In this document: piece by piece, positions 27,697 to 38,188 of the stretch
Position numbering within the stretch: the first letter of the stretch is position 1
Layout of the letters: the number at the start of each line of letters is the position of its first letter
Source of the DNA: Candidatus Delongbacteria bacterium
GTDB taxonomy: Bacteria > UBA4055
Assembly: GCA_016937995.1 (NCBI GenBank)
Contig: JAFGVM010000061.1
Coordinates: 1 to 52,471 of the forward strand
Direction of reading: 5' to 3'
Length of the DNA: 52,471 nucleotides
Made by a program: the position numbers and the translations under genes
Notes under the pieces: model-generated
Databases searched by the model: none
The model's input: the letters and a program-made list of their open reading frames with translations, nothing else
What the model was told of the DNA's origin: nothing

Positions 27697-27698
27697 TA

Positions 27699-27724
27699 AA
27701 AGCGAGTCTTAAAAGACTCGCTTT
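27699..27724. terminator. Bidirectional terminator between convergent genes
   Basis: Perfect 12-base stem AAAGCGAGTCTT (27699-27710) / AAGACTCGCTTT (27713-27724) around AA. It begins 3 bases after the stop of the propeller lipoprotein and lies 16 bases from the end of the opposite gene. Confidence 0.7.
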
Positions 27725-27739
27725 ACAGATCTTATTTTT

Positions 27740-28963
27740 CTAGAATGGTTTTCTAACCGAATAGAGTCTACCTATCCTTTCAATATCTGCAGAAGACTGT
27801 ATTGAATAAAATTCATCATAATCATTACCATCTTCAAGAATATTCAATACAGCATTTGCGAAGTATTTCCCTATTTTGATCACTGTAGTTCTTCCAAACA
27901 GCTGATGTTCATAGTAGGGATCTTCCAGGTTACTTTGCATAGTATTCGTAAAAATGATCTCCTTTATTCTTTCACTTCTAAGAAGGTTCTGTGACCTGCC
28001 TGTAAGATGAGCATGAGTTGCGAACATAGTAAAGTTCTCCCCGCCCATTTTTTCAATAACACCGTACATAGAAGCAAAACTTCTGACAATATCGTCACAT
28101 ATGAATTTATCTTTTCCTTCATGCCCTGTATAGTTTTCAGAACATTCAGCTTCTTCAATATTTTTAAGATAACCTGTAACTGGATCACGTTCCTTCTTGA
28201 ATTTAACCCAGCTTATACCTGATAAATTAGGTTCAAGTCTCTGCAGATTCCTCATAATATCAGTTCCCAGCTCTTTTGATCCCTCATCTGTTGAAACAAA
28301 AACTGCTTTACTACCGTCACCTTTGATCCTTCCGCTTGTAAAAAGATAATGTGCCAGTATCGGAGCAATAGGCAGATCGATAAATACTTTAGAACCTTTT
28401 TTTATATCATTAAAATAAACTTCACCAAATGCCTCAATGAGATTTTTTGAGTGAGCATGAACAGTCATGATTTTTGATATACCTTCAGCTTTGAACCTTC
28501 TAGCCAATCTCATAGTAGATAAAGATTTACCGTCATATTTTTTTATATCCTTTTCGGTAAATTTGTTATCTGTTCCGGGTCTTAGATGATTTCCGCTTAG
28601 TCTAACATTCGTCCATATCAAATTAACTTCCTTTGCCCCGTTCTCAACACATAATGATGCAGTATGACAGATTCTTTCTAATAAAACTGAAGGTTCCCAA
28701 TGTTTATGACTGGCAATGAGATAAACGAATTTGCCCTCTAATCTATTTCTGGGTTTATCAGAAAATCCGATCTTACCTTCAAGTAGAAGTTTAGGATCAT
28801 AATCATCATCCTCGTGAAAAAAATGAGCTAATAAACTGTCAACTTTCCAGGGCTGATTCAGTTCTTTACCGATCTTTCTTGCAAATCTGTCTAAAGGTTC
28901 AACAGGTATTATTACTCTGTCAAATGGTTCTATTTTTCCTAACAGGTCCATCGATATCTCCAT
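27740..28963 (-). CDS. Divergent ribose-phosphate pyrophosphokinase-like protein
   Basis: A 407-residue protein with the two-domain phosphoribosyltransferase fold of PRPP synthetases. DRVIIPVEPLDRFARKIGKE resembles the N-terminal phosphate-binding part, SKIMTVHAHSKNLIEAFG takes the place of the usual TVDLH...Q segment, IDLPIAPILAHYL matches the PVDNL.A.PLL region, and FICDDIVRSFASMYGVIEKM takes the place of the PRPP loop (VDDmIDTgGT). Its two acidic residues remain but the small residues are changed. It is about 90 residues longer than bacterial Prs. It may make PRPP (guaB is close by) or be a regulatory relative like PRPP-synthetase-associated proteins. Confidence 0.65.
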   Translation of the reverse strand: MEISMDLLGKIEPFDRVIIPVEPLDRFARKIGKELNQPWKVDSLLAHFFHEDDDYDPKLLLEGKIGFSDKPRNRLEGKFVYLIASHKHWEPSVLLERICHTASLCVENGAKEVNLIWTNVRLSGNHLRPGTDNKFTEKDIKKYDGKSLSTMRLARRFKAEGISKIMTVHAHSKNLIEAFGEVYFNDIKKGSKVFIDLPIAPILAHYLFTSGRIKGDGSKAVFVSTDEGSKELGTDIMRNLQRLEPNLSGISWVKFKKERDPVTGYLKNIEEAECSENYTGHEGKDKFICDDIVRSFASMYGVIEKMGGENFTMFATHAHLTGRSQNLLRSERIKEIIFTNTMQSNLEDPYYEHQLFGRTTVIKIGKYFANAVLNILEDGNDYDEFYSIQSSADIERIGRLYSVRKPF

Positions 28964-29005
28964 AGTACATTAGTTTAAAAGGGACGAGTTAATGAATCGT
29001 TTTTA

Positions 29006-30526
29006 CTAATATGATTTTGCAAAAATAACTCGTTTCTTACTTTCTTTACCGCAAATGATACAGTTTCCGTTTTCTTCTACTGCAGATGAAGGAATATTTC
29101 GGATAGTGACCTTGATCTCTTTAGCCTTTTCCTCACATTCTTTTGATCCACACCAGTGACAATTTGCAAATCCGCCATGAATTTCAGGATTATCTTCATT
29201 CTTTGGAGTAAAAAAATTAACAAATTCAGCATTATCATCAATGTTAAAAGTATTTTCATCCAACAGTTTCTTTGCTTTATTATACAAATTATTCTGAATG
29301 TCATCAAGTGTGTCGATCAAGTTGGATATGAACTCCTCAACACCTATGAAAGTTTTTTTCAATTCAGGTTCATCTCTACGTAAAACTGCAATAGTACCTT
29401 TTTCAAGGTCTTTAGGTCCTATCTCAACCTTTAAAGGAGCACCCTTTTTTATCCAGTACCAGTTTTTTTCTCCGCCTTTGATATCCCTGTCATCGATCTT
29501 TATTACTATCCTTCTTTCGTGGTATCTAAGTTTAGATACTTTTTCATTAATTTCATTGACCACAGCAAATATTTTTTCTCTTTCCTCGTCGTTCTTGTAT
29601 ATTGGTAAAACAACGACGTGTGCTGGTGCAACCCTAGGAGGGATGACCATTCCGTTATCATCAGCATGTGTCATGATCAATGCTCCGATCAATCTGGTAG
29701 ATACACCCCATGATGTAGTCCAGGCAAATTCTTCCTTACCTTCTTTACTCTGAAATTTAATCTTAGATGCTTTTGCGAATTTTTGGCCGAGGAAATGTGA
29801 TGTTCCTGACTGAAGAGCTTTTCTGTCCTGCATCATTGCTTCAATTGAATATGTTGCCAGTGCTCCCGGGAATCTTTCAGATTCAGACTTTTCTCCCTCG
29901 ATCACAGGTATAGCAAGAACTTCCTCAGCGAATTTTTTATAAACATTCAGCATTTTAAAAGTTTCTTCTACAGCTTCCTCTTCAGTCGCATGAACCGTAT
30001 GTCCTTCCTGCCACAAGAACTCTGTGGTCCTCAAGAACAGCCTTGTTCTCATTTCCCAGCGAACAACATTTGCCCACTGATTTATCAGGATAGGAAGATC
30101 TCTATATGAATTAACCCATTTAGCATATGATTCACCAATTATGGTCTCACTTGTAGGTCTGACAACCAGAGGTTCGTCCAGCTTTCCATCTGGTAATAAT
30201 TTACCATCCTCGTTCTGTGTTAATCTATGATGAGTTACTATAGCACATTCTTTTGCAAAACCATCCACATGGTCCGCTTCTTTCTGTAAATAACTTAATG
30301 GAATGAATAGTGGAAAGTATGCATTGGTATGACCTGTTTCCTTGAACATATCATCCAATTCTTTTTGCATATTCTCCCAGATCGTATAACCCCATGGCTT
30401 AATGACCATACAGCCACGAACATCGCTGTTTTCAGCCAGTTCAGCCTCTCTTATCACTTCCAGATACCACTGAGAATAATTTTCCTCTCTTATATTTTGC
30501 ATTGCGGTTCGTTTAAATTTTTCCAT
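29006..30526 (-). CDS. proS: Prolyl-tRNA synthetase, archaeal/eukaryal type
   Basis: Class II synthetase charging tRNA-Pro. At 506 residues it lacks the insertion domain of the long bacterial form and has the C-terminal extension of the short archaeal/eukaryal form (ProS type 3), ending in a zinc-ribbon-like region ([16 protein letters not shown] ... [11 protein letters not shown]). Class II motif 2 is around [20 protein letters not shown] and motif 3 near [19 protein letters not shown]. The anticodon-binding domain follows ([11 protein letters not shown]). TAAT-rich DNA, without a strong Shine-Dalgarno, precedes the ATG. Short-form ProRS occurs sporadically in bacteria, including several FCB lineages. 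Confidence 0.95.
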   Translation of the reverse strand: MEKFKRTAMQNIREENYSQWYLEVIREAELAENSDVRGCMVIKPWGYTIWENMQKELDDMFKETGHTNAYFPLFIPLSYLQKEADHVDGFAKECAIVTHHRLTQNEDGKLLPDGKLDEPLVVRPTSETIIGESYAKWVNSYRDLPILINQWANVVRWEMRTRLFLRTTEFLWQEGHTVHATEEEAVEETFKMLNVYKKFAEEVLAIPVIEGEKSESERFPGALATYSIEAMMQDRKALQSGTSHFLGQKFAKASKIKFQSKEGKEEFAWTTSWGVSTRLIGALIMTHADDNGMVIPPRVAPAHVVVLPIYKNDEEREKIFAVVNEINEKVSKLRYHERRIVIKIDDRDIKGGEKNWYWIKKGAPLKVEIGPKDLEKGTIAVLRRDEPELKKTFIGVEEFISNLIDTLDDIQNNLYNKAKKLLDENTFNIDDNAEFVNFFTPKNEDNPEIHGGFANCHWCGSKECEEKAKEIKVTIRNIPSSAVEENGNCIICGKESKKRVIFAKSY

Positions 30527-30552
30527 GTATATTACCTTGAGTTATGTTAATT

Positions 30553-30627
30553 TTTACGAGACGTGAAATCACGTCTTTACGGAATACTTGATATTTGGAT
30601 ATTCCGTGTTGATCATTGAATATTGGA

Positions 30628-30628
<1 letters not shown>
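30553..30628. repeat. Dispersed repeats (D and C) between proS and guaB
   Basis: A family D hairpin AGACGTGA/TCACGTCT (30559-30566 with 30569-30576) and a family C unit (GATATTTGGATATTCCGTG, CATTGAATATTGGAT), both in reverse relative to the copies at 14366 and 42417. They fill the gap between the two minus-strand genes. Confidence 0.6.
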
Positions 30629-32082
<1,454 letters not shown>

Positions 32083-32108
32083 TTATCCTTGTGCTATTTA
32101 TATTTTTT

Positions 32109-32137
32109 AACAAAAAGCCGCCATGAATGGCGGCTTT
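32109..32137 (-). promoter_or_regulatory. Terminator-like hairpin in the guaB leader
   Basis: On the minus strand AAAGCCGCCA, loop TTCA, TGGCGGCTTT, then TTG: a perfect 10-base stem whose 3' arm ends in a T run. It lies about 35 bases before the guaB start and downstream of the predicted guaB promoter. It may be an attenuator, a processing site, or a repeat-derived hairpin. No purine riboswitch consensus was found in the leader. Confidence 0.5.
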
Positions 32138-32237
32138 ACAGTTTATATAAGACCTATTATGTACAAGATATGATTATTTTTCCCTACCATTCTAATTTCT
32201 GCTAAGTTCCTGTTCATCTGAATTTTAATTTCGCAAA

Positions 32238-32266
32238 AAATAACATAACGTACAGCTTTTGTCAAG
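32238..32266 (-). promoter_or_regulatory. Sigma-70-type promoter for guaB
   Basis: Minus strand: -35 TTGACA (32266-32261), 17-base spacer, -10 TATTTT (32243-32238). It predicts transcription start near 32231 and a leader of about 150 bases. The same TATTTT -10 is seen at 48459 and 52098. Confidence 0.55.
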
Positions 32267-32318
32267 TATATTATAAAGAAAATTAAATGACTTAATTACT
32301 TATTACTTTAATTCAGGT

Positions 32319-34694
32319 TTGCTTAAATTTTATCTAACTGTTATATTTGTATTTATGAAATTTTCAGCCTTATACATATTCCCGGAACTTATAGTGCTTA
32401 CTATAATTCTTAGATTCTCAGTTATTTCTGCTGAGGAAATAAAACAATCTCCAAAAGTGGGACTTGCATTATCAGGTGGAGGGATCAGAGGTATTGCACA
32501 TATCGGAGTTCTCAGAAGGCTTGAGCAGGAGAACATTGAACCGGATATTATTTCGGGTTCAAGTATGGGATCTTTGATCGGTGGACTTTATGCTTTAGGA
32601 TATGACAGTTATGAAATTGAGAAAATTCTAAAAAATATTGAATTGAAAGATCTATTTAACAACAGCCCTGAAAGAGATAAAACAAAAAATTATTTGAAGA
32701 AAATTTCAGACAGGACAAGCATAGAACTGGATCTAACGGATGATGGCATTAAATTACCGAATGCTTTGAACAATGGTCAGGAATTATTGAATGAGTTGAC
32801 AATGTCAGTAAATTCATCTCCTTATCTCAGTAATGATTTTGATAGTTTGAAGTATAAATTGAGAATCGTGTGCTCAGATATTCAAAATGCAAGGAAAGTT
32901 GTTTTTAAAGAAGGTGATATACCAAAAATAATTTTAAGCTCCATGTCTTTTCCAGGACTCTTCAGACCGGTTTCATACAAAGGAATGAAACTTCTGGATG
33001 GTGGATTAACCGACAATATTCCGTCTGATATACTTGAGAATTGTGATGTGATACTAACATCCAATACAACACATGATGCTGATTCAAGTAATGCTGATTA
33101 TAATTTTATAGAGCTGCTTGATAGAATATCACTTACTATGACCGACGATAAAATGAAAAATAATTTGAAGATTTCAGATATCGTTTTCACACCGGACATA
33201 AAAGACATCACACTTGATAATGTAGAAAATATTGATTCCTTAATTGTACTCGGATTTGAATCTGTTGATAAGAAGATAACTGAACTTAATAATTTAGTTA
33301 AGCCCAGAATTGAACTGGATCAAGCACAGTATAATGAACTTGGATTTAAGTACGAAATCTCTGGAAATACTAAATTTTTCCCGAAAGACATTTTAAGTGA
33401 AATTGAAAATACACACTCCCCTCAAAAAGCAAGAATGATAATTTTATCAAAATACAAGAGATCAGGATTATTTTTAGCAGATGTGAAAGTAAATAGAATG
33501 GACGGGCATATTGATCTTGTTATTGACGAAGGTGTTGTTGAAAAGATAAATATTGTAGGTAATAAAAAGACAAGCACCAGCTTTATAAAAGATGAACTCA
33601 GTATCAAGGTCGGAAAAATATTAAGAAGCTCTGATCTGTTAAAAAGCATAGATGCACTGTACGGAACTGATCTATTTTATAATGTTTCTTACAGCATCGA
33701 TAATACCAATAACTGTGTTTGTATAAGTGTGGAGGAAAAACCTTACAACGTACTTAGGATTGGCGCACATTATCAAACCGACAGAGGATATCTGGGTCTT
33801 TTTGAGATAGCAAATAAAAATATGCACGGTAAAAGATCAGAAATGTATTTAAGTTTCTTATACGGAGAAAAATTTAACAGACTGGAATTGTCTTATTACA
33901 ACATTTTTATGAAAAAGTCATCTTTGTTTTATGAATTACTCCCTTATTATCAGGTTGAAGAGAGATATGTTTATGAAGATCATGATATTTTAGACAGTTT
34001 GAAGTTTTATGATAGAAGAGCGGGGGTCAGTATTAATCTGGGGTTCCAGATGTTCAATAATTACCTTGGAGTTGTAGTTGCAAATACAGAGCATTTAAAC
34101 ATTGATGGTGCGATAAATGATGAAATTAAAACATCAATAGGCTTCAATATACTCGCAGATAATCGTGATGATCCTATAGTACCGAGCAAAGGTATATTTC
34201 TGGCAGTAAATTCCTTGAGAGGATGGATGAACAATAATTCTGATATAAACTATCATAAGCTCTGGGGTGAATTAAATTTTTATTCAAACCTGTCAAGAAG
34301 ATTGTTTTTCAGTCTGGGAATAAAAGCAGGTACAGGTGATAACCTTGTGCCGGCAATAGAAAAATATAACATCGGTGGAATGTCAATGATGCCTGGAACC
34401 TTTTACGAGGAATATTCCGCATTACAGTATTTAAGACTGAATGTTGATCAAAATTATCTTTTATACTCTGATTCGATCATGGATCTGTATTATTCTCTTG
34501 ATTATACTTTCAACGGTTTCTGGGACAGACCCGATATTGAATGGGAGAACAGGGATTTTTTGAACTCGTTCTATGTAGGATTGTTAATGAATACTGTGCT
34601 TGGACCTGCAGAGCTTGGATGGGGAATTACAACAGGGAATGCGGAAATTAAAACTAACTCCAAATTCTATCTTTCGATCGGTTATAAACTTTAA
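32319..34694 (+). CDS. Patatin-like phospholipase fused to POTRA and outer membrane barrel (type Vd autotransporter)
   Basis: A 791-residue surface lipase. After a hydrophobic signal, the patatin domain (about 45-315) has the oxyanion loop SGGGIRGIAHIGVL, nucleophile Ser82 in GSSMGS and catalytic Asp227 in LDGGLTDNIP. A POTRA domain follows (about 395-480: VVEKINIVGNKKTSTSFIKD), then a BamA/Omp85-type barrel to the end (VLRIGAHYQTDRGYLG, RDDPIVPSKGIFLAVNS). This is the PlpD/FplA architecture, in which the barrel helps export its own enzyme. Two starts are possible, TTG 32319 or ATG 32355. The second gives a better signal peptide, but neither has a clear Shine-Dalgarno; from ATG 32355, subtract 12 from residue numbers. 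Single gene. Confidence 0.88.
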   Translation: MLKFYLTVIFVFMKFSALYIFPELIVLTIILRFSVISAEEIKQSPKVGLALSGGGIRGIAHIGVLRRLEQENIEPDIISGSSMGSLIGGLYALGYDSYEIEKILKNIELKDLFNNSPERDKTKNYLKKISDRTSIELDLTDDGIKLPNALNNGQELLNELTMSVNSSPYLSNDFDSLKYKLRIVCSDIQNARKVVFKEGDIPKIILSSMSFPGLFRPVSYKGMKLLDGGLTDNIPSDILENCDVILTSNTTHDADSSNADYNFIELLDRISLTMTDDKMKNNLKISDIVFTPDIKDITLDNVENIDSLIVLGFESVDKKITELNNLVKPRIELDQAQYNELGFKYEISGNTKFFPKDILSEIENTHSPQKARMIILSKYKRSGLFLADVKVNRMDGHIDLVIDEGVVEKINIVGNKKTSTSFIKDELSIKVGKILRSSDLLKSIDALYGTDLFYNVSYSIDNTNNCVCISVEEKPYNVLRIGAHYQTDRGYLGLFEIANKNMHGKRSEMYLSFLYGEKFNRLELSYYNIFMKKSSLFYELLPYYQVEERYVYEDHDILDSLKFYDRRAGVSINLGFQMFNNYLGVVVANTEHLNIDGAINDEIKTSIGFNILADNRDDPIVPSKGIFLAVNSLRGWMNNNSDINYHKLWGELNFYSNLSRRLFFSLGIKAGTGDNLVPAIEKYNIGGMSMMPGTFYEEYSALQYLRLNVDQNYLLYSDSIMDLYYSLDYTFNGFWDRPDIEWENRDFLNSFYVGLLMNTVLGPAELGWGITTGNAEIKTNSKFYLSIGYKL

Positions 34695-34747
34695 AAAATT
34701 ATAAAATTTAATTACAATTTAACGAATTCATTTCGTATATTAACAAT

Positions 34748-34832
34748 TACCCTGGGGGTGCGTTAAGCTGAGAGAGACGATGTCTCAACCCTTGGAACCT
34801 GATTCGGACAATTCCGACGTAGGGAAGCGGTG
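34748..34832 (+). promoter_or_regulatory. TPP (THI-box) riboswitch
   Basis: Complete thiamine pyrophosphate aptamer: CCTGGGGGTGCGTTAAGCTG with GCTGAGAGA (P2/P3 core), ACCCTTGGAACCTGATTCGG, and the 3' core GACGTAGGGAAGCGG. P1 forms between ACCCT (near 34750) and AGCGGT (34826-34831), with one bulge. The same AGCGGT can instead pair with ACCGCT (34850-34855) of the downstream terminator, so TPP binding should favour termination. It controls the thi operon starting at 34886. Confidence 0.95.
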
Positions 34833-34847
34833 AAAATTATTGGACTT

Positions 34848-34872
34848 ATACCGCTTTGTAGCGGTATTTTTT
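34848..34872 (+). terminator. Riboswitch-controlled terminator
   Basis: Stem ATACCGCT (34848-34855) / AGCGGTAT (34860-34867), loop TTGT, then a T run to 34872. It ends 14 bases before the thiS start. Its left arm is complementary to the P1 3' strand of the aptamer. Confidence 0.85.
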
Positions 34873-34885
34873 ATTTGGAGAATTA

Positions 34886-35083
34886 ATGAAGATCGTAGTA
34901 AATGGAAAAGAAGAAAGTACTGGTTCGAAGACAATATTGGACTTTATTTTAGATAAGGAATTGGAACCTAAGACAATAATAATTGAATATAATCTTAAAA
35001 TCGTAAAAAAGGATTCTTGGGATTCAATTGAACTTCAAGATGGTGATAATCTGGAAATATTGAACTTCGTAGGCGGTGGGTAA
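34886..35083 (+). CDS. thiS: Thiamine biosynthesis sulfur carrier ThiS
   Basis: A 65-residue ubiquitin-like protein whose C-terminal Gly is converted to a thiocarboxylate that donates sulfur to the thiazole ring. It begins MKIVVNGKEE and ends NFVGGG with the required terminal Gly-Gly. TTGGAGAA precedes the ATG. It directly abuts thiG. The adenylyltransferase ThiF that normally activates it is not in this operon. Confidence 0.93.
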   Translation: MKIVVNGKEESTGSKTILDFILDKELEPKTIIIEYNLKIVKKDSWDSIELQDGDNLEILNFVGGG

Positions 35084-35854
35084 ATGAGTGATATATTGAA
35101 ATTAGGAAATAAAGAGTTTTCGAACAGACTTTTAACAGGAACAGGTAAATTTTCTTCAAAGAAGCTTATCACAGAAATGCTTAATGCAAGTGGTTCTGAA
35201 ATGATAACTGTAGCACTAAGAAGAGTTGATTTTGCAGCTGGTAATGAGAATATATTAGAATATATTCCTAAAAATGTAACATTATTACCTAATACATCAG
35301 GTGCCAGAACAGCAGAAGAAGCTGTCAGGATCGCAAGGATCGCCAGAGAAACTGGATGTGGAGATTTTATTAAGATAGAAATAATCACTGACACAAAATA
35401 TTTAATGCCGGATAATGAAGAAACTTTGAAAGCAACAAAGATCTTAGCAGACGAAGGTTTTCTAGTACTTCCGTATGTTATGCCTGATCTAACCTATTCC
35501 TATAAACTTGTAGAAGCCGGTGCGGCAGCAGTAATGCCATTAGGTTCTGCGATAGGTTCTAACCGAGGAATAAGATTAAAAGAGATCATAAGAATATTGA
35601 TTGAAAACATAGATATCCCTATAATCGTAGATGCCGGGATTGGAAGACCATCACAGGCTGCTGAAGCAATGGAAATGGGTGCAGATGCTGTTTTGGTTAA
35701 TACTGCGATCTCTGCTGCAGAAGATCCAGTGTTAATGGGAAGAGCTTTTTCCTTAGCAGTTGAAGCTGGAAGATTAGCATATATTTCAAAATTAGCTGAG
35801 GAAAGCAGGACTGCGAACGCTTCCTCACCGTTAACAGGATTCTTAAGGGAATGA
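35084..35854 (+). CDS. thiG: Thiazole synthase ThiG
   Basis: TIM-barrel enzyme joining deoxyxylulose phosphate, dehydroglycine and ThiS-thiocarboxylate sulfur into thiazole phosphate. The 256 residues have normal family marks: LLTGTGKF, the [11 protein letters not shown] strand, [50 protein letters not shown] and [13 protein letters not shown]. The Schiff-base Lys expected in KIEIITD is present. The ATG directly follows the thiS stop. The next gene, thiH, is separated by a repeat stack (35853-35960). Confidence 0.96.
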   Translation: MSDILKLGNKEFSNRLLTGTGKFSSKKLITEMLNASGSEMITVALRRVDFAAGNENILEYIPKNVTLLPNTSGARTAEEAVRIARIARETGCGDFIKIEIITDTKYLMPDNEETLKATKILADEGFLVLPYVMPDLTYSYKLVEAGAAAVMPLGSAIGSNRGIRLKEIIRILIENIDIPIIVDAGIGRPSQAAEAMEMGADAVLVNTAISAAEDPVLMGRAFSLAVEAGRLAYISKLAEESRTANASSPLTGFLRE

Positions 35855-35960
35855 ATATCCAACAACCAACACGGAACATCCAATTATGAAGTAGGGGCGT
35901 AATTCATTACGCCCATAAAAAAAAGATTGCCACGGATTTATCAAATCCTCGCAATGACAA
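35853..35960 (+). repeat. Composite dispersed repeat C-A-B, copy 1 (before thiH)
   Basis: Order: family C (ATATCCAACAACCAACACGG), family A hairpin GGGCGTAAT/ATTACGCCC (35895-35903 with 35906-35914), family B with outer arms ATTGC (35926-35930)/GCAAT (35951-35955) and inner arms GGATTT/AAATCC. It stops about 5 bases before the thiH Shine-Dalgarno. Copies 2 and 3 (40245, 42416) have the same order and strand with different but still complementary arms. Confidence 0.8.
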
Positions 35961-35971
35961 CAAAGGAAAAC

Positions 35972-37078
35972 ATGTCATTCATAGATTTATTAAAACGATA
36001 CGAAAATTTTAATTTTAAAGAATATATATCAAAGGTCACTTTAGAAAAAGTTGATAATAGTTTGAGGAAAGATAAACTGACAGAGAATGATCTTCTGAAT
36101 CTTCTTTCTCCAGTTGCAGCTGAAAGGATTGAAGAAATGGCTCAGCTTTCTCACAAAAAGACTGTTCAGTATTTTGGAAGAACTATCTCACTTTATATTC
36201 CTTTGTATATCTCAAATTACTGCAGTAACGAATGTACATACTGTGGTTTTCATGCTGGAAACAAAATGAAACGAAGAAAGTTATCTATCGAAGAAATTGA
36301 GATAGAAGCTAAAGAAATTGCAAAAACAGGTATTAAGCATATTCTTGTTCTCACCGGTGAAGCTGAAAAAGTTACTCCGATGGAATATTTGGTCGAAGTA
36401 ATTGAGCTTCTAAAAAAGTATTTCCCTTCGATATCTATAGAGATGTTCCCAATGTCAGTAGAAGATTATACGATATTGAAAGAAGCCGGAGTAGACGGAT
36501 TAACAGTTTATCAGGAAGTATATAACAGAGATATTTACAAAGAAGTGCATACCTTCGGAAGAAAAAGTGATTACGACTTCAGAATTGAAACACCTGAAAG
36601 AGGAGCAAAAGCAGGTTTCAGGCTCGTGAATATCGGTCCTTTATACGGTCTGGGTGAAATTGCTCCCGAGGCTTTTATCACTGCAGTTCATGCAAAATAT
36701 CTTGATGATAAATATCCCGATACAGAGATCGCAGTATCATTTCCAAGGATAAATTCAGCTGAAAATGAATTCAAACAAAAGTACAGACTTGATGACAGAA
36801 CTTTTGTTCAATATATGACGGCTTTCAGATTATTTCTTCCTAGAGTTGGAATAAACATTTCCACCAGAGAAAAAGCAGAATTCAGAGATAATGTTATACC
36901 TTTGGGGGTTACAAGATTTTCTGCAGGATCAAGAACAGAGGTAGGAGGGTATACTGACCATCACATTGATGACGTTCCTCAATTTGATATCTCTGATACA
37001 AGGACAGTTGCTGAGACAGTAAAAGTGATAGAGGAAAGAGGATTTCAGGCAGTAATGAAGGACTGGGAGTTGATTTAA
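35972..37078 (+). CDS. thiH: 2-iminoacetate synthase ThiH (tyrosine lyase)
   Basis: Radical SAM enzyme that cleaves tyrosine to dehydroglycine and p-cresol, giving ThiG its glycine imine in anaerobes. The cluster motif is C84-SNE-C88-TY-C91 (CxxxCxxC), and VLTGEAEKV, GLTVYQEVYNR and FRLVNIGPLYGLGE are family features. The ATG at 35972 follows AAAGGAAAA. An in-frame TTG 45 bases upstream would translate a dispersed repeat and is rejected. 368 residues is the usual length. Use of ThiH rather than ThiO suggests an anaerobic or low-oxygen life. Confidence 0.95.
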   Translation: MSFIDLLKRYENFNFKEYISKVTLEKVDNSLRKDKLTENDLLNLLSPVAAERIEEMAQLSHKKTVQYFGRTISLYIPLYISNYCSNECTYCGFHAGNKMKRRKLSIEEIEIEAKEIAKTGIKHILVLTGEAEKVTPMEYLVEVIELLKKYFPSISIEMFPMSVEDYTILKEAGVDGLTVYQEVYNRDIYKEVHTFGRKSDYDFRIETPERGAKAGFRLVNIGPLYGLGEIAPEAFITAVHAKYLDDKYPDTEIAVSFPRINSAENEFKQKYRLDDRTFVQYMTAFRLFLPRVGINISTREKAEFRDNVIPLGVTRFSAGSRTEVGGYTDHHIDDVPQFDISDTRTVAETVKVIEERGFQAVMKDWELI

Positions 37079-37112
37079 GTATGAGTTATAAGTTATGAGA
37101 TATGAGTTCGCT
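37079..37112 (+). repeat. GAGTT/TATGAG repeat tract
   Basis: TATGAGTTATAAGTTATGAG ATATGAGTT: short imperfect reiterations of ATGAGTTAT between thiH and the thiD2-thiE fusion, similar in style to the tract at 300-362. No hairpin strong enough to stop transcription. Confidence 0.4.
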
Positions 37113-37142
37113 GGTTACAACGCTCAAGGTTAAAGGGGAATT

Positions 37143-38174
37143 ATGAATAATACGTATAGAATAATTGATGCGAATATAAATCGAATGGCTGAAGGGATTC
37201 GAGTTCTGGAAGATCATTCAAGATTTATTTCGGAGAATAAAGAGATAAATGAAAAACTCAGAAATATAAGACACAATTCAAGAAAGATACTAATAGAACT
37301 GGACAGTGATCTTATCTCAGCAAGAGAATCTTTGAGTGATAACGGATTGGAAATTTCTGGGAAATCTAAGCTGGATAATAAAACAACTGATAAAGAGCTT
37401 ATAATTTCAAATTTCAAAAGGATCCAGGAAGCTGTAAGAAGTATCGAAGAAAATCTTAAGGTCATTGATGAATATGACAAAGGTAAGCAGTTCGAACAGA
37501 TCAGATTTGAAGTCTATGATATTGAAAAACAGTATTTGTCATCATTGAAATTTCAACTTCCTAAAGGAATTTATGGTCTCACAGCAGAAAAGTATTCCAA
37601 AGGACGATCAAATATTGAAGTTGTAAAAGAAATGATCAAAGGTGGAATCAAGATCATTCAATACAGAGAAAAAGAAGAAGACAGATCCAGGAAAGAAATG
37701 CTTATAGAATGTCTCAAAATAAGAGAGTTGACGAAAGAAAAGAATGTTGTTTTCATAGTTAACGATCATTTGGATATTGCTATTCTTTCAAAGGCGGATG
37801 GAATACACTTAGGTCAGGATGACCTCTCAGTTCAAGAAATCAAAAAAATTAATGGGAACCTGATAATTGGAGTTTCAACCCATACGCCTGAACAAGCTCA
37901 AAAAGCGATTGCAGATGGTGCAGACTATATAGGTGTAGGACCGATATTTAAAACAAGTACAAAGAAGAATGTTTGTGATCCAGTCGGTTTAGAATATTTA
38001 GATTACGTAGTAAAAAATACTGATATTCCTTTTGTAGCTATTGGAGGTATTAAAGAGGATAATATTCATCAGGTGATTGAAAAAGGTGCTAAGAGTATTG
38101 CTTTGGTAACTGAAATCGTTGGATCTTACGATATTGGGGATAAAATCAAAAAATTAAATAATAAATTAAAATAA
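37143..38174 (+). CDS. thiE: ThiD2-ThiE fusion: HMP-P kinase-like domain plus thiamine phosphate synthase
   Basis: A 343-residue fusion. The N-terminal helical domain (about 1-130: [28 protein letters not shown]) belongs to the ThiD2 family, a monofunctional HMP-phosphate kinase found fused to ThiE in several bacteria. The C-terminal half (about 140-343) is ThiE, the TIM barrel joining HMP-PP and thiazole phosphate: [70 protein letters not shown]. It would carry the last two cytosolic steps to thiamine phosphate. AAAGGGGAATT precedes the ATG. thiC starts 14 bases after its stop. Confidence 0.9.
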   Translation: MNNTYRIIDANINRMAEGIRVLEDHSRFISENKEINEKLRNIRHNSRKILIELDSDLISARESLSDNGLEISGKSKLDNKTTDKELIISNFKRIQEAVRSIEENLKVIDEYDKGKQFEQIRFEVYDIEKQYLSSLKFQLPKGIYGLTAEKYSKGRSNIEVVKEMIKGGIKIIQYREKEEDRSRKEMLIECLKIRELTKEKNVVFIVNDHLDIAILSKADGIHLGQDDLSVQEIKKINGNLIIGVSTHTPEQAQKAIADGADYIGVGPIFKTSTKKNVCDPVGLEYLDYVVKNTDIPFVAIGGIKEDNIHQVIEKGAKSIALVTEIVGSYDIGDKIKKLNNKLK

Positions 38175-38188
38175 ATGTGAGAATTAAA

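Noticed and set aside
29298-29753. Open frame of 151 codons on the plus strand opposite proS
   Set aside because: It lies wholly inside proS, has low-complexity Ser/Ile/Leu content typical of antisense frames, and lacks a ribosome binding site. proS is certain.
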